Part shown: piece by piece, positions 10,413 through 23,000 of the stretch | How positions within the stretch are numbered: position 1 is the stretch's first letter | Layout: each line of letters opens with the position of its first letter | Source: Amia ocellicauda | Taxonomy: Eukaryota > Chordata > Actinopteri > Amiiformes > Amiidae | NCBI RefSeq assembly: GCF_036373705.1 | Contig: NC_089851.1 | Span: 57,092,497-57,156,496, forward strand | Length of the DNA stretch: 64,000 nt | Direction: 5' to 3' | Program-made: the position numbers and the translations under genes | Notes under the pieces: model-generated | Seen by the model: only the letters and a program-made list of their open reading frames with translations | Databases searched by the model: none | What the model was told of the DNA's origin: nothing

Positions 10413-11673
10413 ATAGTAGAATAACAGCAGATCACGGACCGCTGTCAATCAGGTTCTTGCCTTGCCGTCCATCCATCCATCCATCTATCTATGACTCTCA
10501 ATATCTAACTCTCTTGCTTGCTATCGCTCCCCCAATGGTCAGTAGCATAGTAGCATAACAGCAGATCACGGACCACTGTCAATCAGGTGCTTGCCTTGCC
10601 ATCCATCCATCCATCTGTCTATCTATCTATCTATGACTCTTGACATCTAACTCTCTTGCTTGCTATCGCTCCCCCAATGGTCAGAAGCAAAGTAGCATAA
10701 CAGCAGATCACGGACCACTGTCAATCAGATGCTTGCCTTGCCGTCCATCCATCCATCCATCCATCTATCTATCTATGACTCTTGATATCTAACTCTCTTG
10801 CTTGCTATCGCTCCCCCAATGGTCAGAAGCATAGTATCATAACAGCAGATCACGGACCACTGTCAATCAGATGCTTGCCTTGCCGTCCATCCATCCATCT
10901 ATCTATCTATCTATCTATGACTCTTGATATCTAACTCTCTTGCTTGCTATCGCTCCCCCAATGGTCAGTAGCATTGTAGCATAACAGCAGATCACGGACC
11001 ACTGTCAATCAGATGCTTGCCTTGCCGTCCATCCATCCATCTATCTATCTATCTATCTATGACTCTGGATATCTAACTCTCTTGCTTGCTATCGCTCCCC
11101 CAATGTTCAGTAGCATTGTAGCATAACAGCAGATCACGGACCACTGTCAATCAGATGCTTGCCTTGCCGTCCATCCATACATCTATCTATCTATCTATCT
11201 ATGACTCTTGATATCTAACTCTCTTGCTTGCTATCGCTCCCCCAATGGTCAGTAGCATTGTAGCATAACAGCAGATCACGGACCACTGTCAATCAGATGC
11301 TTGCCTTGCCGTCCATCCATCCATCTATCTATCTATCTATCAATGACTCTCGATATCTAACTCTCTTACTTGCTATCGCTCCCCCAATGGTCAGTAGCAT
11401 AGTAGCATAACAGCAGATCACGGACCACTGTCAATCAGATGCTTGCCTTGCCGTCCATCCATCCATCCATCTATCTATCTATGACTCTTTTTATCTAACT
11501 CTCTTGCTTGCTATCGCTCCCCCAATGGTCAGTAGCATAGTAGCATAACAGCAGATCACGGAACACTGTCAATCAGATGCTTGCCTTGCCGTCCATCCAT
11601 CCATCTATCTATCTATCTATCTATGACTCTCGATATCTAACTCTCTTGCTTGCTATCGCTCCCCCAATGGTCA
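10413..11673. repeat. Satellite block 3
   Basis: 1261 bp, about 8.7 monomers, almost the same as block 2. Cassette 2 plus this block is therefore a unit of about 2.2 kb repeated in tandem with cassette 1 plus block 2. Carries the CAATGTTCAG variant near 11102 as does block 2. No gene seen. Confidence 0.96.
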
Positions 11674-11761
11674 CGTATGTTGCATTCAACGACAGAGAAA
11701 ATCGTGTGCTGGAAATGATTTTTGGCAACTGTGAAGGAACTGCACGACTGCAGCAACCACA

Positions 11762-11835
11762 ACACCTGTGGCGCAATCGGTCAGCGCGTTTGGCTGTTAA
11801 CCAAAAGGATGGTGGTTCGAATCCACCCAGGGACG
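11762..11835 (+). pseudogene. tRNA-Asn(GTT) with broken acceptor stem, cassette 3
   Basis: It carries the same 12-bp leader deletion as cassette 2 (5' strand ACACCTG, three acceptor pairs lost) and the same GACAGAGAAAATC upstream variant. The two share the lesion by descent, so the damaged copy was itself amplified. Confidence 0.8.
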
Positions 11836-11999
11836 GCCCACTTTTCCCCCCGCCCCTTGTTATTGTTTCTACTTCTGGCGGACAGCTTGCCAGACTGTGG
11901 CTACAGTAACCTTAAGCTGCTTGCTGTGGATGGCCATCTTGCAAAAATGTATTGAGCGTTTAGAAACTTCCTTTCCATTGCCTAGGCCAACATAAACCA

Positions 12000-12073
12000 A
12001 GGCACTGCTGGGAGTCGAACCCAGGGTTTCCTGTTTACAAGACAGGTGCTTTGACCAACTAAGCCACGGTGCC
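12000..12073 (-). tRNA. tRNA-Thr-TGT: tRNA-Thr(TGT), cassette 3
   Basis: Same as the cassette 1 copy (loop CTTGTAA, C6-A67 mismatch). Confidence 0.95.
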
Positions 12074-12115
12074 AGGACTCTCCCATTCCCCAGTGCCTAC
12101 ACTCAGGCGTAAGGC

Positions 12116-12146
<31 letters not shown>

Positions 12147-12191
12147 CAAAACAAAACAAAACAAAACAAAACAAAACAAAACAAAACAAAA
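12116..12191. repeat. (AAAAC)n, cassette 3, about 15 units
   Basis: 76 bp, uninterrupted, 45 bp (nine units) shorter than in the otherwise near-identical cassette 2. The host cassette spans 11674-12573. Confidence 0.98.
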
Positions 12192-12477
12192 TCTGGATGC
12201 AGACTGCAACAAAGGAAGCACACAGAGGTGAAAACGTAAGGTTGACGGGAGCAACAAGCTCCCTGTTGCGACTGTCCAGGGGCGGCAATGGGAATTGGAC
12301 GTTGGCCGTAGCGCGTGTCCTTTGGGTTCTGGTTCTTCTTTACAAACCGGCGTCTGTCCAGTTGGCTTTCCGGTTCATTACGTCCTCTGATGGCTTTACG
12401 ATAAGCCTATCTTGCTAAAACTGATGGTCGACAAAGCGGAAGCACAAGCTTCGCAAGGAGCACAGAAAGCCCGCCTA

Positions 12478-12551
12478 AGGCACCGCTGGGATTTGAACCC
12501 AGGACCTCCTGTTTACTAGACAGGCGCTTTAACCAACTAAGCCACGGCGCC
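12478..12551 (-). tRNA. tRNA-Thr-AGT: tRNA-Thr(AGT), cassette 3
   Basis: Same as the cassette 1 copy. The right edge of the cassette reads GCTGTTGCTGCTG, a variant shared with cassette 15. Confidence 0.96.
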
Positions 12552-12573
12552 AAATCTGCCGCTGTTGCTGCTG

Positions 12574-13550
12574 ATAGTAGAATAACAGCAGATCACGGAC
12601 CGCTGTCAATCAGGTTCTTGCCTTGCCGTCCATCCATCCATCCATCTATCTATGACTCTCAATATCTAACTCTCTTGCTTGCTATCGCTCCCCCAATGGT
12701 CAGTAGCATAGTAGCATAACAGCAGATCACGGACCACTGTAAATCAGGTGCTTGCCTTGCCATCCATCCATCCATCTGTCTATCTATCTATCTATGACTC
12801 TTGATATCTAACTCTCTTGCTTGCTATCGCTCCCCCAATGGTCAGAAGCAAAGTAGCATAACAGCAGATCACGGACCACTGTCAATCAGATGCTTGCCTT
12901 GCCGTCCATCCATCCATCCATCTATCTATCTATGACTCTTGATATCTAACTCTCTTGCTTGCTATCGCTCCCCCAATGGTCAGAAGCATAGTATCATAAC
13001 AGCAGATCACGGACCACTGTCAATCAGATGCTTGCCTTGCCGTCCATCCATCCATCTATCTATCTATCTATCTATGACTCTTGATATCTAACTCTCTTGC
13101 TTGCTATCGCTCCCCCAATGGTCAGTAGCATTGTAGCATAACAGCAGATCACGGACCACTGTCAATCAGATGCTTGCCTTGCCGTCCATCCATCCATCTA
13201 TCTATCTATCTATCTATGACTCTTGATATCTAACTCTCTTGCTTGCTATCGCTCCCCCAATGGTCAGTAGCATTGTAGCATAACAGCAGATCACGGACCA
13301 CTGTCAATCAGATGCTTGCCTTGCCGTCCATCCATACATCTATCTATCTATCTATCTATGACTCTTGATATCTAACTCTCTTGCTTGCTATCGCTCCCCC
13401 AATGGTCAGTAGCATTGTAGCATAACAGCAGATCACGGACCACTGTCAATCAGATGCTTGCCTTGCCGTCCATCCATCCATCCATCTATCTATCTATCTA
13501 TGACTCTCGATATCTAACTCTCTTGCTTGCTATCGCTCCCCCAATGGTCA
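12574..13550. repeat. Satellite block 4
   Basis: 977 bp, about 6.7 monomers. It shares the CTGTAAATCAGG variant with block 16 (981 bp), its close duplicate some 37.1 kb away. No gene seen. Confidence 0.96.
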
Positions 13551-13650
13551 CGTATGTTGCATTCAACGACAAAGAAAATCGTGTGCTGGAAATGATTTTT
13601 GGCAACTGTGAAGGAACTGCATGACTGCAGCAACCACCACTCCTCTGTCT

Positions 13651-13724
13651 GTCTCTGTGGCGCAATCGGTCAGCGCGTTTGGCTGTTAACCAAAAGGATG
13701 GTGGTTCGAATCCACCCAGGGACG
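13651..13724 (+). tRNA. tRNA-Asn-GTT: tRNA-Asn(GTT), cassette 4
   Basis: Complete pairing with G1-C72. The leader has GCATGACTGCAG and CCACCACTCCTC variants shared with cassettes 15 and 16. T4 at 13731-13734. Confidence 0.96.
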
Positions 13725-13888
13725 GCCCACTTTTCCCCCCGCCCCTTGTTATTGTTTCTACTTCTGGCGGACAGCTTGCCAGACTGTGGCTACAGTAACC
13801 TTAAGCTGCTTGCTGTGGATGGCCATCTTGCAAAAATGTATTGAGCGTTTAGAAACTTCCTTTCCATTGCCTAGGCCAACATAAACCA

Positions 13889-13962
13889 AGGCACTGCTGG
13901 GAGTCGAACCCAGGGTTTCCTGTTTACAAGACAGGTGCTTTGACCAACTAAGCCACGGTGCC
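13889..13962 (-). tRNA. tRNA-Thr-TGT: tRNA-Thr(TGT), cassette 4
   Basis: Same as the cassette 1 copy (loop CTTGTAA, C6-A67 mismatch). Confidence 0.95.
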
Positions 13963-14004
13963 AGGACTCTCCCATTCCCCAGTGCCTACACTCAGGCGTA
14001 AGGC

Positions 14005-14035
<31 letters not shown>

Positions 14036-14115
14036 CAAAACAAAACAAAACAAAACAAAACAAAACAAAACAAAACAAAACAAAACAAAACAAAACAAAA
14101 CAAAACAAAACAAAA
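14005..14115. repeat. (AAAAC)n, cassette 4, about 22 units
   Basis: 111 bp, uninterrupted. The host cassette spans 13551-14497. Confidence 0.98.
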
Positions 14116-14401
14116 TCTGGATGCAGACTGCAACAAAGGAAGCACACAGAGGTGAAAACGTAAGGTTGACGGGAGCAACAAGCTCCCTGTTGCGACTGTC
14201 CAGGGGCGGCAATGGGAATTGGACGTTGGCCGTAGCGCGTGTCCTTTGGGTTCTGGTTCTTCTTTACAAACCGGCGTCTGTCCAGTTGGCTTTCCGGTTC
14301 ATTACGTCCTCTGATGGCTTTACGATAAGCCTATCTTGCTAAAACTGATGGTCGACAAAGCGGAAGCACAAGCTTCGCAAGGAGCACAGAAAGCCCGCCT
14401 A

Positions 14402-14475
14402 AGGCACCGCTGGGATTTGAACCCAGGACCTCCTGTTTACTAGACAGGCGCTTTAACCAACTAAGCCACGGCGCC
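14402..14475 (-). tRNA. tRNA-Thr-AGT: tRNA-Thr(AGT), cassette 4
   Basis: Same as the cassette 1 copy, complete pairing. Confidence 0.96.
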
Positions 14476-14497
14476 AAATCTGCCGCTGCTGCTGCTG

Positions 14498-16180
14498 ATA
14501 GTAGAATAACAGCAGATCACGGACCGCTGTCAATCAGGTTCTTGCCTTGCCGTCCATCCATCCATCCATCTATCTATGACTCTCAATATCTAACTCTCTT
14601 GCTTGCTATCGCTCCCCCAATGGTCAGTAGCATAGTAGCATAACAGCAGATCACGGACCACTGTCAATCAGGTGCTTGCCTTGCCATCCATCCATCCATC
14701 TGTCTATCTATCTATCTATGACTCTTGACATCTAACTCTCTTGCTTGCTATCGCTCCCCCAATGGTCAGAAGCAAAGTAGCATAACAGCAGATCACGGAC
14801 CACTGTCAATCAGATGCTTGCCTTGCCGTCCATCCATCCATCCATCCATCTATCTATCTATGACTCTTGATATCTAACTCTCTTGCTTGCTATCGCTCCC
14901 CCAATGGTCAGAAGCATAGTATCATAACAGCAGATCACGGACCACTGTCAATCAGATGCTTGCCTTGCCGTCCATCCATCCATCTATCTATCTATCTATC
15001 TATGACTCTTGATATCTAACTCTCTTGCTTGCTATCGCTCCCCCAATGGTCAGTAGCATTGTAGCATAACAGCAGATCACGGACCACTGTCAATCAGATG
15101 CTTGCCTTGCCGTCCATCCATCCATCTATCTATCTATCTATCTATGACTCTTGATATCTAACTCTCTTGCTTGCTATCGCTCCCCCAATGGTCAGTAGCA
15201 TTGTAGCATAACAGCAGATCACGGACCACTGTCAATCAGATGCTTGCCTTGCCGTCCATCCATCCATCCATCTATCTATCTATCAATGACTCTCGATATC
15301 TAACTCTCTTACTTGCTATCGCTCCCCCAATGGTCAGTAGCATAGTAGCATAACAGCAGATCACGGACCACTGTCAATCAGATGCTTGCCTTGCCGTCCA
15401 TCCATCCTTCCATCTATCTATCTATGACTCTTGTTATCTAACTCTCTTGCTTGCTATCGCTCCCCCAATGGTCAGTAGCATAGTAGCATAACAGCAGATC
15501 ACGGAACACTGTCAATCAGATGCTTGCCTTGCCGTCCATCCATCCATCTATCTATCTATCTATCTATGACTCTTGATATCTAACTCTCTTGCTTGCTATC
15601 GCTCCCCCAATGGTCAGTAGCATTGTAGCATAACAGCAGATCACGGACCACTGTCAATCAGATGCTTGCCTTGCCATCCATCCATACATCTATCTATCTA
15701 TCTATCTATGACTCTTGATATCTAACTATCTTGCTTGCTATCGCTCCCCCAATGGTCAGTAGCATTGTAGCATAACAGCAGATCACGGACCACTGTCAAT
15801 CAGATGCTTGCCTTGCCGTCCATCCATCCATCCATCTATCTATCTATCAATGACTCTCGATATCTAACTCTCTTACTTGCTATCGCTCCCCCAATGGTCA
15901 GTAGCATAGTAGCATAACAGCAGATCACGGACCACTGTCAATCAGATGCTTGCCTTGCCGTCCATCCATCCTTCCATCTATCTATCTATGACTCTTGTTA
16001 TCTAACTCTCTTGCTTGCTATCGCTCCCCCAATGGTCAGTAGCATAGTAGCATAACAGCAGATCACGGAACACTGTCAATCAGATGCTTGCCTTGCCGTC
16101 CATCCATCCATCTATCTATCTATCTATCTATGACTCTCGATATCTAACTCTCTTGCTTGCTATCGCTCCCCCAATGGTCA
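14498..16180. repeat. Satellite block 5
   Basis: 1683 bp, about 11.6 monomers. The CCATCCTTCC variant occurs twice (near 15406 and 15966), suggesting an internal multi-monomer duplication. The TAACTATCTTGC variant at 15723 sits 558 bp before tRNA-Asn, exactly as in block 17. No gene seen. Confidence 0.96.
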
Positions 16181-16280
16181 CGTATGTTGCATTCAACGAC
16201 AAAGAAAATCGTGTGCTGGAAATGATTTTTGGCAACTGTGAAGGAACTGCACGACTGCAGCAACCACAACACCTCTGTCT

Positions 16281-16354
16281 GTCGCTGTGGCGCAATCGGT
16301 CAGCGCGTTTGGCTGTTAACCAAAAGGATGGTGGTTCGAATCCACCCAGGGACG
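16281..16354 (+). tRNA. tRNA-Asn-GTT: tRNA-Asn(GTT), cassette 5, acceptor mismatch
   Basis: The 5' acceptor strand reads GTCGCTG, so the usual U4-G69 wobble becomes a G4-G69 clash. The other arms and both boxes are intact. Shared only with cassette 17. T4 at 16361-16364. It may be less stable, but is probably still recognisable as a tRNA. Confidence 0.92.
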
Positions 16355-16518
16355 GCCCACTTTTCCCCCCGCCCCTTGTTATTGTTTCTACTTCTGGCGG
16401 ACAGCTTGCCAGACTGTGGCTACAGTAACCTTAAGCTGCTTGCTGTGGATGGCCATCTTGCAAAAATGTATTGAGCGTTTAGAAACTTCCTTTCCATTGC
16501 CTAGGCCAACATAAACCA

Positions 16519-16592
16519 AGGCACTGCTGGGAGTCGAACCCAGGGTTTCCTGTTTACAAGACAGGTGCTTTGACCAACTAAGCCACGGTGCC
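16519..16592 (-). tRNA. tRNA-Thr-TGT: tRNA-Thr(TGT), cassette 5
   Basis: Gene sequence as in cassette 1. Its 5' flank reads ACTGTCCC in place of ACTCTCCC. Confidence 0.95.
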
Positions 16593-16634
16593 AGGACTGT
16601 CCCATTCCCCAGTGCCTACACTCAGGCGTAAGGC

Positions 16635-16665
16635 AAAAAACAAAACCAAACAAAACAAAACAAAA
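16635..16665. repeat. (AAAAC)n, cassette 5, about 6 units, interrupted
   Basis: Only 31 bp, with one AAAACC interruption, shared with cassette 18. The host cassette spans 16181-17047. The short interrupted form may be ancestral, or a contraction. Confidence 0.95.
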
Positions 16666-16951
16666 TCTGGATGCAGGCTGCAACAAAGGAAGCACACAGA
16701 GGTGAAAACGTAAGGTTGACGGGAGCAACAAGCTCCCTGTTGCGACTGTCCAGGGGCGGCAATGGGAATTGGACGTTGGCCGTAGCGCTTGTCCTTTGGG
16801 TTCTGGTTCTTCTTTACAAACCGGCGTCTGTCCAGTTGGCTTTCCGGTTCATTACATCCTCTGATGGCTTTACGATAAGCCTATCTTGCTAAAACTGATG
16901 GTCGACAAAGCGGAAGCACAAGCTTCGCAAGGAGCACAGAAAGCCCGCCTA

Positions 16952-17025
16952 AGGCACCGCTGGGATTTGAACCCAGGACCTCCTGTTTACTAGACAGGCA
17001 CTTTAACCAACTAAGGCACGGCGCC
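16952..17025 (-). tRNA. tRNA-Thr-AGT: tRNA-Thr(AGT), cassette 5, damaged D stem and A box
   Basis: Two changes meet in the same base pair. G10 is C, so the A box reads TGCCTTAGTTGG in place of TGGC, and C25 is U. Pair 10-25 is lost. C25-to-U alone is also in cassette 18, where it is a tolerable G-U wobble, so the G10 change came later. Anticodon and acceptor are intact. Possibly poorly transcribed. Confidence 0.88.
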
Positions 17026-17047
17026 AAATCTGCCACTGTTGCTGCTG

Positions 17048-20000
17048 ATAGTAGCATAACAGCAGATCACGGACCACTGTCAATCAGATGCTTGCTTTGC
17101 CGTCCATCCATCCATCTATCTATCTATCTATCTATGACTCTCGATATCTATCTCTCTTGCTTGCTATCGCTCCCCCAATGGTCAGTAGCATTGTAGCATA
17201 ACATCAGATCACGGACCACTGTCAATCCGATGCGTGCCTTGCCGTCCATCCATCCATCTATCTATCTATCTATCTATGACTCTCGATATCTAACTCTCTT
17301 GCTTGCTATCGCTCCCCCAATGGTCAGTAGCATAGTAGCATAACATCAGATCACGGACCACTGTCAATCAGATGCTTGCCTTGCCGTCCATCCATCCATC
17401 GAACTATCTATCTATCTGTCTATGACTCTCGATATCTAACTCTCTTGCTTGCTATCGCTCCCCCAATGGTCAGTAGCATAGTAGCATAACAGCAGATCAC
17501 AGACCACTGTCAATCAGATGCTTGCCTTGCCGTCCATCCATCCATCTATCTATCTATCTATCTATGACTCTCGATATCTAACTCTCTTGCTTGCTATCGC
17601 TCCCCCAATGGTCAGTAGCATAGTAGCATAACAGCAGATCACGGACCACTGTCAATCAGATGCTTGCCTTGCCGTCCATCCATCCATCTATATATCTATC
17701 TATCTATCTATCTATCTATGACTCTCGATATCTAACTCTCTTGCTTGCTATCGCTCCCCCAATTGTCAGTAGCATAGTAGCATAACAGCAGATCACGGAC
17801 CACTGTCAATCAGATGCTTGCCTTGCCATCCATCCATCCATCCATCTATCTATCTATCTGTCTATGACTCTCGATATCTAACTCTCTTGCTTGCTATCGC
17901 TCCCCCAATGGTCAGTAGCATAGTAGCATAACACCAGATCACGGACCACTGTCAATCAGATGCTTGCCTTGCCGTCCATCCATCCATCCATCTATCTATC
18001 TATCTATCTATGACTCTCGATATCTAACTCACTTGCTTGCTATCGCTCCCCCAATGGTCAGTAGCATAGTAGCATAACAGCAGATCACGGACCACTGTCA
18101 ATCAGATGCTTGCCTTGTCGTCCATCCATCCATCTATCTATCTATCTATCTATGACTCTCGATATCTAACTCTCTTGCTTGCTATCGCTCCCCCAATGGT
18201 CAGTAGCATAGTAGCATAACAGCAGATCACGGACCACTGTCAATCAGATGCTTGCCTTGCCGTCCATCCATCCATCCATCCATCTATCTATCAATCTATC
18301 TATCTATCTATCTATCTATGACTCTCGATATCTAACTCTCTTGCTTCCTTTCGCTCCCCCAATGGTCAGTAGCATAGTAGCATAACAGCAGATCACGGAC
18401 CACTGTCAATCAGATGCTTGCCTTGCCGTCCATCCATCCATCTATCTATCTATCTATCTATGACTCTCGATATCAATCTCTCTTGCTTGCTATCGCTCCC
18501 CCAATGGTCAGTAGCATTGTAGCATAACATCAGATCACGGACCACTGTCAATCCGATGCGTGCCTTGCCGTCCATCCATCCATCCATCTATCTATCTATC
18601 TATCTGTCTATGACTCTCGATATCTAACTCTCTTGCTTGCTATCGCTCCCCCAATGGTCAGTAGCATAGTAGCATAACAGCAGATCACAGACCACTGTCA
18701 ATCAGATGCTTGCCTTGCCGTCCATCCATCCATCTATCTATCTATCTATCTATGACTCTCGATATCTAACTCTCTTGCTTCCTTTCGCTCCCCCAATGGT
18801 CAGTAGCATAGTAGCATAACAGCAGATCACAGACCACTGTCAATCAGATGCTTGCCTTGCCGTCCATCCATCCATCTATCTATCTATCTATCTATGACTC
18901 TCGATATCTAACTCTCTTGCTTGCTATCGCTCCCCCAATGGTCAGTAGCATAGTAGCATAACAGCAGATCACGGACCACTGTCAATCAGATGCTTGCCTT
19001 GCCGTCCATCCATCCATCCATCTATCTATCTATCTATCTATGACTCTCGATATCTAACTCTCTTGCTTGCTATCGCTCCCCCAATGGTCAGTAGCATAGT
19101 AGCATAACAGCAGATCACGGACCACTGTCAATCAGATGCTTGCCTTGCCGTCCATCCATCCATCTATATATCTATCTATCTATCTATCTATCTATGACTC
19201 TCGATATCTAACTCTCTTGCTTGCTATCGCTCCCCCAATGGTCAGTAGCATAGTAGCATAACAGCAGATCACGGACCACTGTCAATCAGATGCTTGCCTT
19301 GCCATCCATCCATCCATCCATCTATCTATCTATCTGTCTATGACTCTCGATATCTAACTCTCTTGCTTGCTATCGCTCCCCCAATGGTCAGTAGCATAGT
19401 AGCATAACACCAGATCACGGACCACTGTCAATCAGATGCTTGCCTTGCCGTCCATCCATCCATCCATCTATCTATCTATCTATCTATGACTCTCGATATC
19501 TAACTCACTTGCTTGCTATCGCTCCCCCAATGGTCAGTAGCATTGTAGCATAACAGCAGTTTACAGACCACTGTCAATCAGATGCTTGCCTTGCCGTCCA
19601 TCCATCCATCCATCTATCTATCTAACTATCTATGACTCTCGATATCTAACTCTCTTGCTTGCTATCGCTCCCCCAATGGTCAGTAGCATAGTAGCATAAC
19701 AGCAGATCACGGACCACTGTCAATCAGATGCTTGCCTTGCCGTCCATCCATCCATCCATCTATCTATCTATCTATCTATCTATGACTCTCGATATCTAAC
19801 TCTCTTGCTTGCTATCGCTACCCCAATGGTCAGTAGCATAGTAGCATAACAGCAGATCACGGACCACTGTCAATCAGATGCTTGCCTTGCCGTCCATCCA
19901 TCCATCCATCTATCTATCTATCTATCTATCTATGACTCTCGATATCTAACTCTCTTGCTTGCTATCGCTCCCCCAATGGTCAGTAGCATAGTAGCATAAC

Positions 20001-23000
20001 AGCAGATCACGGACCACTGTCAATCAGATGCTTGCCTTGCCGTCCATCCATCCATCTATATATCTATCTATCTATCTATCTATCTATGACTCTCGATATC
20101 TAACTCTCTTGCTTGCTATCGCTCCCCCAATGGTCAGTAGCATAGTAGCATAACAGCAGATCACGGACCACTGTCAATCAGATGCTTGCCTTGCCATCCA
20201 TCCATCCATCCATCTATCTATCTATCTGTCTATGTCTCTCGATATCTAACTCTCTTGCTTGCTATCGCTCCCCCAATGGTCAGTAGCATAGTAGCATAAC
20301 ACCAGATCACGGACCACTGTCAATCAGATGCTTGCCTTGCCGTCCATCCATCCATCTATCTATCTATCTATCAATGACTCTCGATATCTAACTCTCTTAC
20401 TTGCTATCGCTCCCCCAATGGTCAGTAGCATAGTAGCATAACAGCAGATCACGGACCACTGTCAATCAGATGCTTGCCTTGCCGTCCATCCATCCATCCA
20501 TCTATCTATCTATGACTCTTGTTATCTAACTCTCTTGCTTGCTATCGCTCCCCCAATGGTCAGTAGCATAGTAGCATAACAGCAGATCATGGACCACTGT
20601 CAATCAGATGCTTGCCTTGCCGTCCATCCATCCATCTATCTATCTATCTATCAATGACTCTTGATATCTAACTCTCTTGCTTGCTATCGCTCCCCCAATG
20701 GTCAGTAGCATAGTAGCATAACAGCAGATCACGGACCACTGTCAATCAGATGCTTGCCTTGCCGTCCATCCATCCATCCATCTATCTATCTATCTATCAA
20801 TGACTCTCGATATCTAACTCTCTTACTTGCTATCGCTCCCCCAATGGTCAGTAGCATAGTAGCATAACAGCAGATCACGGACCACTGTCAATCAGATGCT
20901 TGCCTTGCCGTCCATCCATCCATCTATCTATCTATCTATCAATGACTCTTGATATCTAACTCTCTTGCTTGCTATCGCTCCCCCAATGGTCAGTAGCATA
21001 GTAGCATAACAGCAGATCACGGACCACTGTCAATCAGATGCTTGCCTTTCCGTCCATCCATCCATCCATCTATCTATCTATCTATCAATGACTCTCGATA
21101 TCTAACTCTCTTGCTTGCTATCGCTCCCCCAATGGTCAGTAGCATAGTAGCATAACAGCAGATCACGGACCACTGTCAATCAAATGCTTGCCTTGCCGTC
21201 CATCCATCCATCCATCTATCTATCTATCTATCAATGACTCTTGATATCTAACTCTCTTGCTTGCTATCGCTCCCCCAATGGTCAGTAGCATAGTAGCATA
21301 ACACCAGATCACGGACCACTGTCAATCAGATGCTTGCCTTGCCGTCCATCCATCCATCTATCTATCTATCTATCAATGACTCTCGATATCTAACTCTCTT
21401 ACTTGCTATCGCTCCCCCAATGGTCAGTAGCATAGTAGCATAACAGCAGATCACGGACCACTGTCAATCAGATGCTTGCCTTGCCGTCCATCCATCCATC
21501 CATCTATCTATCTATGACTCTTGTTATCTAACTCTCTTGCTTGCTATCGCTCCCCCAATGGTCAGTAGCATAGTAGCATAACAGCAGATCATGGACCACT
21601 GTCAATCAGATGCTTGCCTTGCCGTCCATCCATCCATCTATCTATCTATCTATCAATGACTCTTGATATCTAACTCTCTTGCTTGCTATCGCTCCCCCAA
21701 TGGTCAGTAGCATAGTAGCATAACAGCAGATCACGGACCGCTGTCAATCAGGTTCTTGCCTTGCCGTCCATCCATCCATCCATCTATCTATGACTCTCAA
21801 TATCTAACTCTCTTGCTTGCTATCGCTCCCCCAATGGTCAGTAGCATAGTAGCATAACAGCAGATCACGGACCACTGTCAATCAGATGCTTGCCTTGCCG
21901 TCCATCCATCCATCCATCTATCTATCTATCTATGACTCTTGACATCTAACTCTCTTGCTTGCTATCGCTCCCCCAATGGTCAGTAGCAAAGTAGCATAAC
22001 AGCAGATCACGGACCACTGTCAATCAGATGCTTGCCTTGCCGTACATCCATCCACCCATCCATCTACCTATCTATGACTCTTGATATCTAACTCTCTTGC
22101 TTGCTATCGCTCCCCCAATGGTCAGTAGCATAGTAGCATAACAGCAGATCACGGACCACTGTCAATCAGATGCTTGCCTTGCCGTCCATCCATCCATCCA
22201 TCTATCTATCTATCTATGACTCTTGATATCTAACTCTCTTGCTAGATATCGCTCCCCCAATGGTCAGTAGCATAGTAGCATAACAGCAGATCACGGACCA
22301 CTGTCAATCAGATGCTTGCCTTGCCGTCCATCCATCCATCTATCTATCTATCTATCTATGACTCTTGATATCTAACTCTCTTGCTTGCTATCGCTCCCCC
22401 AATGGTCAGTAGCATAGTAGCATAACAGCAGATCACGGACCACTGTCACTCAGATGCTTGCTTTGCCGTCCATCCATCCATCCATCTATCTATCTATCTA
22501 TCAATGACTCTCGATATCTAACTCTCTTGCTTGCTATCGCTCCCCCAATGGTCAGTAGCATAGTAGCATAACAGCAGATCACGGACCACTGTCAATCAGA
22601 TGCTTGCCTTGCCGTCCATCCATCCATCTATCTATCTATCTATCTATGACTCTTGATATCTAACTCTCTTGCTTGCTATCGCTCCCCCAATGGTCAGTAG
22701 CATTGTAGCATAACAGCAGATCACGGACCAATGTCAATCAGATGCTTGCCTTGCCGTCCATCCATCCATCTATCTATCTATCTATCTATGACTCTCGATA
22801 TCTAACTCTCTTGCTTGCTATCGCTCCCCCAATGGTCAGTAGCATAGTAGCATAACAGCAGATCACGGACCACTGTCAATCAGATGCTTGCCTTGCCGTC
22901 CATCCATCCATCCATCTATCTATCAATCTATCAATGACTCTCGATATCTAACTCTCTTACTTGCTATCGCTCCCCCAATGGTCAGTAGCATAGTAGCATA

